From positions 1 through 31,662 of the IMG/VR virus record IMGVR_UViG_3300043570_000593: 31,662 nt of DNA, one strand, 5' to 3'. Below are positions 27,465 to 31,662 of the stretch, piece after piece. How positions within the stretch are numbered: the stretch's first letter is position 1; every line of letters starts with the position of its first letter. The notes beneath the pieces were generated by a model. The model saw nothing but the letters and a program-made list of their open reading frames with translations, was not told where the DNA came from and made no database searches. This DNA is from a virus. Both the position numbers and the translations under genes were made by a program.

Positions 27465-27492
27465 GGTTTGGAAACTATGGTTTAGAAACTAT
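27465..27492. repeat. Tandem 14-bp repeat upstream of the 106-aa gene
   Basis: GGTTTGGAAACTAT (27465-27478) is followed immediately by GGTTTAGAAACTAT (27479-27492), identical except for one base. The second copy covers the stop codon of the DUF7249-like gene. Two adjacent asymmetric sites spaced 14 bases apart suggest a regulator-binding site or a short duplication. Confidence 0.6.
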
Positions 27493-27755
27493 CGGCGTGT
27501 CGGTTTATGTCCTTCGGGTCTGTGTTCAAGCATCATCTCGTTGAGCGCAACATAATCTAACTTCTCATCAAAGTACTTAGTCCCATCGCCAGTAGATTGA
27601 ACGCTTAAGCCTGACTCAAGAAGAAAGTCTTTATAAGGAGCGGTTCCGTGATAATCTTTCATAAACTCAACTATGGCTTTGTAAGACTCTTCGGTGTTCT
27701 CTAGCCATAATGCTACATTCCAAGTTTCTCGGTTCTTCCACCCATTGAAAGTCAT
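27489..27755 (-). CDS. DUF7249-like protein (88 aa)
   Basis: Starts MTFNGWKNRETWNVALWLEN, then TEESYKAIVEFMKDYHG, ending HRPEGHKPTRR. The opening N-G-W-K-N-R-E-T-W-N-V-A-L-W-L-x-N-x-E is highly characteristic of a small phage family I know as DUF7249, found in many unrelated phages and of unknown function. The ATG overlaps the upstream stop as ATGA. Length is normal. Confidence 0.82.
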   Translation of the reverse strand: MTFNGWKNRETWNVALWLENTEESYKAIVEFMKDYHGTAPYKDFLLESGLSVQSTGDGTKYFDEKLDYVALNEMMLEHRPEGHKPTRR

Positions 27756-27925
27756 TTGCTGAATGCTTTCAATAACTCTTTATCTCTTACACAGTCAGAA
27801 CAAGGTCCTTGTTCCATATTTAAGCAATAGCAACAATAGTCTTCTGTCTGTGGTCCCCAACCATTCAATAAAAAATGAGTGGCTTTATCTCCACAAAGAG
27901 AACATAATTTTTTCTTTTGCCCCAT
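27752..27925 (-). CDS. Cys-rich zinc-finger-like protein (57 aa)
   Basis: The start is chosen at the ATG at 27925 (MGQKKKLCSLCGDKATHFLL), preceded by AGGAG seven bases upstream; a longer frame overlaps the next gene. The cysteines run LCSLC (8, 11), DYCCYC (30-33) and PCSDC (41, 44), enough for two zinc sites. It is likely a small treble-clef or ribbon protein. Partner unknown. Confidence 0.75.
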   Translation of the reverse strand: MGQKKKLCSLCGDKATHFLLNGWGPQTEDYCCYCLNMEQGPCSDCVRDKELLKAFSK

Positions 27926-27935
27926 AATGTTTCTC

Positions 27936-28115
27936 CTATCCTCGATTGAACGCTGGCGTAAAAATTGGCTCGACAGTTGTAGTAGGCAAACAGTTCTTTG
28001 CCCATTCTTCAGCCGATTGCTTATCTTCAAAGACTCCATACAAAACATCTTTACCTTCTTCAGGCAAAGGAGTTCTTGTTACCCAGCCTTCTACTCTCAT
28101 TCCATCGATATCCAT
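27936..28115 (-). CDS. Hypothetical protein (59 aa)
   Basis: The start is taken at the ATG at 28115 (MDIDGMRVEGWVTRTPLPEE), with GGAG seven bases upstream; it overlaps the end of the winged-helix gene by 19 bases. The rest reads GKDVLYGVFEDKQSAEEWAK and ends TPAFNRG. The Y-G-V-F-x-D-K-x-S-A-E-E-W-A block is a small alpha/beta motif often seen in short phage proteins. Function unknown. Confidence 0.7.
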   Translation of the reverse strand: MDIDGMRVEGWVTRTPLPEEGKDVLYGVFEDKQSAEEWAKNCLPTTTVEPIFTPAFNRG

Positions 28116-28471
28116 ACAATCGCTCCATTCCCTTGAGGTGTTTTTCTTCTTTTGCCTGAATCCATAATCCAGCCATCGTTCATAAGTCCGTTTCGGATTG
28201 AAGAAGCGGATTGATGAAGCCAGCCAGTTAAGTCTTCGATTTCGTGGTCGCACAGTCCTACATCGCCAGCGGCTCGAATCAAGTCAAATACCGTCTTGCG
28301 CTTCGTTCCTGTGCGGGGTAAAAGGCGCTGAGCGGCGATTTGAGAGGTGTTTGGACTTCTCCTGCCTAATCGGACCGTATTTCGCTCAATAGGCGCTCTA
28401 TTCGCCTTATACGCCTTACAACAGGCACAATGCTGAATCTCTACTGGTGGTGTGAAATCTAGTTCATCCAT
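28097..28471 (-). CDS. Winged-helix DNA-binding protein (124 aa)
   Basis: The C-terminal domain reads RTGTKRKTVFDLIRAAGDVG, LCDHEIEDLTGWLHQSASSI and RNGLMNDGWIMDSGKRRKTP, followed by GAIVWI. This is a winged helix: three helices with H-Q-S-A-S-S-I-R-N as recognition helix, then a wing with basic residues. The N-terminus has C15, C17 and C18 (QHCACCKAYKANRAP), perhaps part of a zinc site, and a basic linker. Similar proteins occur in actinobacteriophages as presumed regulators. The ribosome site CCCAAGGAGG is strong. Confidence 0.8.
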   Translation of the reverse strand: MDELDFTPPVEIQHCACCKAYKANRAPIERNTVRLGRRSPNTSQIAAQRLLPRTGTKRKTVFDLIRAAGDVGLCDHEIEDLTGWLHQSASSIRNGLMNDGWIMDSGKRRKTPQGNGAIVWISME

Positions 28472-28496
28472 AATGTTTCCTCCTTGGGTTGAGGGA

Positions 28497-28841
28497 TTAT
28501 TTTTTTATCGTTGGTCCGTAAACTTCTCGTCTTCGGATTGGAACAACTGTTCCGTTGCAGTCTGTACAGACTCGTCCTAGAGCCGTCAGACTTGTTGGCT
28601 TCAATAAATTACAACCTTCGCAGATTGTTTGAATGACTTCCATTGGTGTCGGTAGTGGAGAGCATTCTTTTACGATTGCTGACTCCACCACCGTTACTCC
28701 TTCTTCGCCATTCAAAAGAGCCAAGAGGTCGTCATAAAGAAAACCTGAAGGTGGCATTTCAATATCAAAGCCCAACTCCTTCATCTTCTCAGGTCTCATT
28801 GAAAACTTAAGAAAGACGGTTGCTCGATATTGTTGCTCCAT
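28497..28841 (-). CDS. Hypothetical protein with C-terminal zinc ribbon (114 aa)
   Basis: The N-terminal 60 residues (QQYRATVFLKFSMRPEKMKE; GFLYDDLLALLNGEEGVTVV) form a likely alpha/beta unit. The C-terminus carries ICEGCNLLKPTSLTALGRVC followed by TDCNGTVV, a C-x2-C ... C-x2-C zinc ribbon at about residues 73-95. No family recognised. The ribosome site AAAGGA is in place. It could be a small nucleic-acid-binding accessory protein. Confidence 0.72.
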   Translation of the reverse strand: MEQQYRATVFLKFSMRPEKMKELGFDIEMPPSGFLYDDLLALLNGEEGVTVVESAIVKECSPLPTPMEVIQTICEGCNLLKPTSLTALGRVCTDCNGTVVPIRRREVYGPTIKK

Positions 28842-28843
28842 GA

Positions 28844-29038
28844 TTATCCTTTAGGAGTTACAAGTACAAGGATGCGCTCGCCTTCAATCGAGCAACTAAC
28901 TTTCCTATCGTTTCGCTTGGCGGCTTGCCAAAGTCTTGAACGCAAAGATGAAATCTCTGTCGCAGTAGCAGGCTTCTCAATATAAGTCGTACCGAGAGTA
29001 GTTACGATTTCCTTAATCTGTGTCTTTGTTAGTGCCAT
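28844..29038 (-). CDS. Hypothetical protein (64 aa)
   Basis: Reads MALTKTQIKEIVTTLGTTYI, EKPATATEISSLRSRLWQAA and KRNDRKVSCSIEGERILVLV, ending TPKG. A helix-helix-strand-strand order with basic patches, possibly nucleic-acid-binding: the pattern S-S-L-R-S-R-L-W-Q-A-A-K-R followed by K-V-S-C-S-I-E ... I-L-V-L resembles small phage proteins with a DNA-binding-like helix and wing. This is an impression, not an assignment. Confidence 0.68.
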   Translation of the reverse strand: MALTKTQIKEIVTTLGTTYIEKPATATEISSLRSRLWQAAKRNDRKVSCSIEGERILVLVTPKG

Positions 29039-29056
29039 CTTGGGTTTCCTTCTTCC

Positions 29057-30025
29057 TTATCTAGTGAGTGCATATATTTTGTCGGTTAGAACCAAAGGCT
29101 TATCCTCAGGTCCTTTCATAAAGGGAGCAATCCATATTCTTTTTCTATCGTCTTGCCCCTTTTCATTCTTAAATGGTTGCCATCTCCAATGACCACGAAC
29201 AATCCATCTGTGCGACCATTGAACATTACTTTCACCTAAGTATTCTCTATCATTTTCGGTTCTTCTGTATTGAATAACATTCACCAAGTTTGGCAGTTTC
29301 ATCTGCTTCATGGTTCGTGCTACTCGCTTATCACCTTGCTCCTCTGAAACATTCACAAGAGTTTGGTTCATTAATAACCAGTAAGCGTGTATTGCTCGGA
29401 CAAAGTTGCCTGAAGCAACAGGAGTAAATCCTTCTCGGTCTTCATAACTTTTAATCGTTTCCTCATCTTGTTCGACAAGTTTCTGACCAACAGTTTGACC
29501 ATCACCTGCCGCAACCATTCCAATAAATCCCCAACGACCAATACATTCAAGAAAGAGTTGAGACTTTTTATCTTTTTGAGCCTCATCTTTAATCTGATTA
29601 GCAATCGGGTCGGGAGTTCTGTATTGGTCATTCCACATAAATACAACAAGGTCGTCCTTATGAGTGAAGTGCCACAAAGCCATGTTTATGTGAAGTGTCG
29701 TTCCTCGTAAATCCATTAATGGGATTGGCTTCTCAAAATAAACAAATCCATCTTGAGTAGGTGCAAGCGTGAAGTCAAGAACATCACTTTCTTCTAACCG
29801 TTCGCTTGCATAAGTAATCAAGTCCGTCATTTCACCTTTTACAAAATACATACTTGAGTTATTCAATAAAGATTCAAGACTATCGACAAGACCTCTAGCG
29901 TGGTCTGTAACTTTCTCGAAGCGAGGGTCAGCGCAAAGGTGATTGGCATGAACCTGTCGAAAGTCAGTGTGTGATAATTTTGTTTTCAAATCGGAAGCAA
30001 CAAGAAGTGTTTCAATGGCTCTCAC
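29057..30025 (-). CDS. Conserved hypothetical protein of actinobacterial phages (322 aa)
   Basis: The largest early-region protein. Landmarks: NHLCADPRFEKVTDHARGLV, DGFVYFEKPIPLMDLRGTTL, RAIHAYWLLMNQTLVNVSEE, NVIQYRRTENDREYLGESNV, QWSHRWIVRGHWRWQPFKNE and RIWIAPFMKGPEDKPLVLTD. The C-terminal block H-R-W-x-V-R-G-H-W-R ... I-A-P-x-x-K-G-P-x-x-K-P-L-V recurs in actinobacterial phages and mobile elements; I know no function for it. A run of Trp, His and Arg near the C-terminus suggests nucleic-acid or protein binding. It starts at a GTG overlapping the upstream stop as GTGA. Confidence 0.8.
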   Translation of the reverse strand: MRAIETLLVASDLKTKLSHTDFRQVHANHLCADPRFEKVTDHARGLVDSLESLLNNSSMYFVKGEMTDLITYASERLEESDVLDFTLAPTQDGFVYFEKPIPLMDLRGTTLHINMALWHFTHKDDLVVFMWNDQYRTPDPIANQIKDEAQKDKKSQLFLECIGRWGFIGMVAAGDGQTVGQKLVEQDEETIKSYEDREGFTPVASGNFVRAIHAYWLLMNQTLVNVSEEQGDKRVARTMKQMKLPNLVNVIQYRRTENDREYLGESNVQWSHRWIVRGHWRWQPFKNEKGQDDRKRIWIAPFMKGPEDKPLVLTDKIYALTR

Positions 30026-30165
30026 TTTGCTACCTCCTTTTGTCCTTGAATAAGTTTTACTATTTCAAGCCAATAATTGAACGCTTCCTCAGATAACTTA
30101 TGGGAAGCATATTCGCCACCAACTACTACAAAGATTTCCCTAAGTAATTTCTCGTCCTCACTCAC
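30022..30165 (-). CDS. Small helical protein (47 aa)
   Basis: A GTG-started ORF with a strong ribosome site (AAAGGAG) that fits exactly between its neighbours, with GTGA overlaps at both ends. It starts VSEDEKLLREIFVVVGGEY, then ASHKLSEEAFNYWLEIVKLI and QGQKEVAK. It is helical and acidic at the start, with no family recognised. The exact junctions make it very likely real. Confidence 0.75.
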   Translation of the reverse strand: MSEDEKLLREIFVVVGGEYASHKLSEEAFNYWLEIVKLIQGQKEVAK

Positions 30166-30482
30166 TTTGCCAACTCCTTTTCTTTGAGTTGTTTGCCAAC
30201 CAAAGTTAATTCATCTGCAATACGAGTTAAGGAACGAACCGTGTCTTGAGCACTTCGCTTCTCATCTTTAGTCATTGGGAGAACCATAATGTCGAAAGCA
30301 ATCATGTTGCGTTGGTCTTCTACAAAAAGTGCAAGGCGAGAAGCCGTTTCAGAATTATGGAAATGAAGAACTTTGCCTTTTGCGTTTTGAGATACCTCAA
30401 CGGCAGAAGTCGTTTGTTCGTTCAAATGCTCATCAATAATCTCAAAAGCATTTTTATTGCTTATGAAAACATAATTTCTCAT
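30162..30482 (-). CDS. Hypothetical protein (106 aa)
   Basis: Reads MRNYVFISNKNAFEIIDEHL, NEQTTSAVEVSQNAKGKVLH, FHNSETASRLALFVEDQRNM and a helical, basic C-terminus ending LKEKELAK. The first part looks alpha/beta; the last 35 residues form a probable coiled coil. No known family. The ribosome site AGAGGA precedes the ATG, which overlaps the upstream stop as ATGA. Confidence 0.7.
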   Translation of the reverse strand: MRNYVFISNKNAFEIIDEHLNEQTTSAVEVSQNAKGKVLHFHNSETASRLALFVEDQRNMIAFDIMVLPMTKDEKRSAQDTVRSLTRIADELTLVGKQLKEKELAK

Positions 30483-30616
30483 TTACGAATCCTCTCTACT
30501 GGGTCGTGCGCCTCATCGTGAACACAAGTGTCGTGACCTAAGCGGTCTTTCCAAATCCAATTAAGTAAAACAAGTTCCCATCCACACTTAGAACAAATAA
30601 CCATTGTCTTACTCAT
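30479..30616 (-). CDS. Small zinc-binding-like protein (45 aa)
   Basis: Reads MSKTMVICSKCGWELVLLNW, IWKDRLGHDTCVHDEAH, DPVERIRK. C8-x2-C11 with H28, C31 and H33 can form one zinc site. It fills the space between its neighbours with ATGA overlaps at both ends, which is strong support for a real gene. Function unknown. Confidence 0.75.
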   Translation of the reverse strand: MSKTMVICSKCGWELVLLNWIWKDRLGHDTCVHDEAHDPVERIRK

Positions 30617-30798
30617 TGGTTCACCGCCTCATCAATAAAGAGAGTGCAAGAGCCATAACCGAGGAAGTTTGAATACTCCTTATCGGTTCCTACATAACAA
30701 ACATCTTTTGTTGTTACTGTAAAGAGAGTTGTAAGGAGAAGAATAACTACCGCTAATACAACTCGCCTACGAACTACATATTTTCTTTCCATTTTCAT
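30613..30798 (-). CDS. Small single-pass membrane or secreted protein (61 aa)
   Basis: Starts MKMERKYVVRRRVVLAVVIL, LLTTLFTVTTKDVCYVGTDK. A basic stretch (residues 4-12) precedes a hydrophobic helix (about 13-28), so the N-terminus is inside and the C-terminal 33 residues, with C34 and C51, face outside. A disulfide is possible. It might act on the cell surface in superinfection exclusion or lysis timing, but nothing specific is recognised. The ribosome site CCCAAGGAGG is strong. Confidence 0.75.
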   Translation of the reverse strand: MKMERKYVVRRRVVLAVVILLLTTLFTVTTKDVCYVGTDKEYSNFLGYGSCTLFIDEAVNQ

Positions 30799-30834
30799 TT
30801 CGAGCCTCCTTGGGTTAGGTAAGTTAATTTTAAT

Positions 30835-30875
30835 GTCTTGGACATAACCAAGACAAGGACATTATTGGTTATGTC
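30835..30875. promoter_or_regulatory. Set of overlapping inverted repeats, possible attenuator
   Basis: GACATAACCAA (30841-30851) pairs perfectly with TTGGTTATGTC (30865-30875). GTCTTGG (30835-30841) pairs with CCAAGAC (30848-30854), and an AATGTC...GACATT pairing is also possible. These stems exclude one another. They lie between the DUF6011-like gene and the small membrane protein gene. No U-tract follows, so a switch or processing site is more likely than a simple terminator. Confidence 0.5.
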
Positions 30876-31494
30876 TATTCGAGTAAAGAGTCGCGTATTT
30901 TCTTTCGCAGACTGGTCCAATTCCTTTTGTAACAGATTCTTCATCTGTAAGGAAGCGACCACAGATACAACAGATTCCAGTTTTGCGTCCGTATTCCTGA
31001 GCCACTTCAAGTGAAATCATGTCCTCAACTTTGAGGTCATAAACTTTTCCAGCCACATACTCCCAACGAGGCTCACGACCATTTATAAGAATTAATTGGT
31101 AGGCGTAAACTCGTTCTGATTGACGAGCCTTGCGAACGCAATAAATCTTGTCGTCTTGACGATAGATACCAAGAGGTGCTGGAACTCTTGGAACGAATGT
31201 TGTTTGTGCAACAGGCGTAACGGGCGTTCCGTAATTCATCTCCGTCAACTTGATAAGAGTGTCGATAAGAGCAGAAGCCTGTCGCTTGCTCATAACTCCA
31301 CCATTACTTCTGTAATCGGTAATCGCTTTACAAGCATCAAGAGCGCCTTGAGCCTCAGTTGAGGTAATGCCTTCAACTTTTTCAGCGACCTTCGCCATTA
31401 ATTTATCCATGAACGCAATCTGCTTATCCGTTGCGCCTGTAACTGTATCGACAGCAATTTGAGTTGGAACTTGTGGAAGTGTGTTTGTATTCAT
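30862..31494 (-). CDS. DUF6011-like protein (210 aa)
   Basis: The start is taken at the ATG at 31494 (MNTNTLPQVPTQIAVDTVTG), with CCCAAGGAG well placed; the frame is open further but unsupported. The first 100 residues are helical (TDKQIAFMDKLMAKVAEKVE; SKRQASALIDTLIKLTEM), a unit often found in phage proteins of this kind. The C-terminus reads GICCICGRFLTDEESVTKGI followed by GPVCERKY, the DUF6011 zinc-binding motif (C-x2-C ... G-I-G-P-V-C). The middle part (KIYCVRKARQSERVYAYQLI) looks beta-rich. Exact function unknown; a nucleic-acid-related role is likely. Confidence 0.82.
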   Translation of the reverse strand: MNTNTLPQVPTQIAVDTVTGATDKQIAFMDKLMAKVAEKVEGITSTEAQGALDACKAITDYRSNGGVMSKRQASALIDTLIKLTEMNYGTPVTPVAQTTFVPRVPAPLGIYRQDDKIYCVRKARQSERVYAYQLILINGREPRWEYVAGKVYDLKVEDMISLEVAQEYGRKTGICCICGRFLTDEESVTKGIGPVCERKYATLYSNRHNQ

Positions 31495-31519
31495 TTCATT
31501 CTCCTTGGGTAGTTGGGTT

Positions 31520-31654
31520 TTAATCTTGGTGCCAGCAGTCGCAACCGCAACGCTTGGCACAGTATTCGTGTCTGTTCTCTAAACAGTTGTCGCATTTTGG
31601 AGTCACTATTGTCTTTCCTTCTAACACAATAAACTTCGGAGTTGGCAGATACAT
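31520..31654 (-). CDS. Cys-rich microprotein at the window edge (44 aa)
   Basis: From the ATG at 31654 it reads MYLPTPKFIVLEGKTIVTPK, then CDNCLENRHEYCAKRCGCDC, WHQD. Seven cysteines and two histidines in 24 residues indicate one or two zinc sites. The frame is open to the window edge, so a longer N-terminus beyond the window cannot be excluded. It sits just upstream of the DUF6011-like gene. Confidence 0.7.
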   Translation of the reverse strand: MYLPTPKFIVLEGKTIVTPKCDNCLENRHEYCAKRCGCDCWHQD

Positions 31655-31662
31655 AATTAAGC

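Noticed and set aside
29371-29649. 92-codon minus-strand frame inside the 322-aa gene
   Set aside because: Overlaps a conserved-looking protein entirely in another frame, without ribosome site.
1-31662. tRNA genes, CRISPR arrays, insertion sequences, integrase and attachment sites
   Set aside because: I saw no cloverleaf with conserved tRNA bases, no regularly spaced repeats with spacers, no transposase-like frame with terminal repeats, and no recombinase motifs. A dedicated tRNA search was not possible here.

Overview
The window is a stretch of a tailed double-stranded DNA phage (siphovirus-like) genome. Every gene I can support lies on the minus strand, so the map is read from 31.6 kb down to position 1. 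A WhiB-type iron-sulfur regulator (24662-24973) and an aggregation-promoting-factor/RpfB-like lysozyme domain point to an actinobacterial host. The sequence is AT-leaning, with A/T-rich third codon positions. That suits a low-GC aquatic actinobacterium better than a high-GC soil one; this is inference, not something the sequence proves. Genes are packed with TAATG, ATGA and GTGA junctions, many starts are GTG, and Shine-Dalgarno sites are strong (often CCCAAGGAGG).

Layout in transcription order. (1) 31.65-24.0 kb is an early or accessory block of many small proteins: several Cys-rich zinc-ribbon-like microproteins, a DUF6011-like protein, a winged-helix protein, a large uncharacterised 322-aa protein, small membrane proteins (one is XapX-like), a lysozyme-like membrane protein, a proteasome-beta-like Ntn hydrolase with T1/D17/K33 in place, the WhiB protein and SSB. 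(2) 24.0-17.0 kb is head assembly: DUF935-like portal, a 761-aa MuF protein with a long C-terminal extension that looks ADP-ribosyltransferase-like, an XkdF-like prohead protease fusion, several small proteins, a DUF3846-like protein and a NADAR-family hydrolase. (3) 16.3-13.1 kb holds scaffold, decoration protein, major capsid protein and small structural proteins, with terminator-like hairpins around the capsid genes. (4) 13.1-9.0 kb holds fibre or appendage genes, including paralogous N-terminal domains, a glycine-rich tip protein and a 26-residue membrane microprotein that exactly fills a gap. (5) 8.94-6.10 kb is a tandemly duplicated two-gene cassette (A-B-A-B) of unknown proteins with dUTPase-like motif spacing. 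(6) 6.1-4.5 kb holds head-tail connectors and tail terminator. (7) 4.5-2.6 kb holds a Com-like zinc ribbon overlapping an HTH-like gene, a metallophosphoesterase and a DUF6378-like protein. (8) 2.5-0 kb holds two paralogous tail tube proteins, the tail assembly chaperone with a -1 frameshift site (GGGAAAA), and the start of the tape measure protein.

The most interesting points are these: a possible virion-associated ADP-ribosyltransferase (MuF C-terminus) sharing an operon with an ADP-ribose-removing NADAR enzyme; the A-B-A-B cassette, whose first start codon lies inside a terminator-like hairpin; the phage proteasome-like hydrolase; and asymmetric intergenic repeats that bracket the tail tube genes. 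I see no terminase, integrase, tRNA or CRISPR array. No stretch longer than 300 bases lacks a gene.
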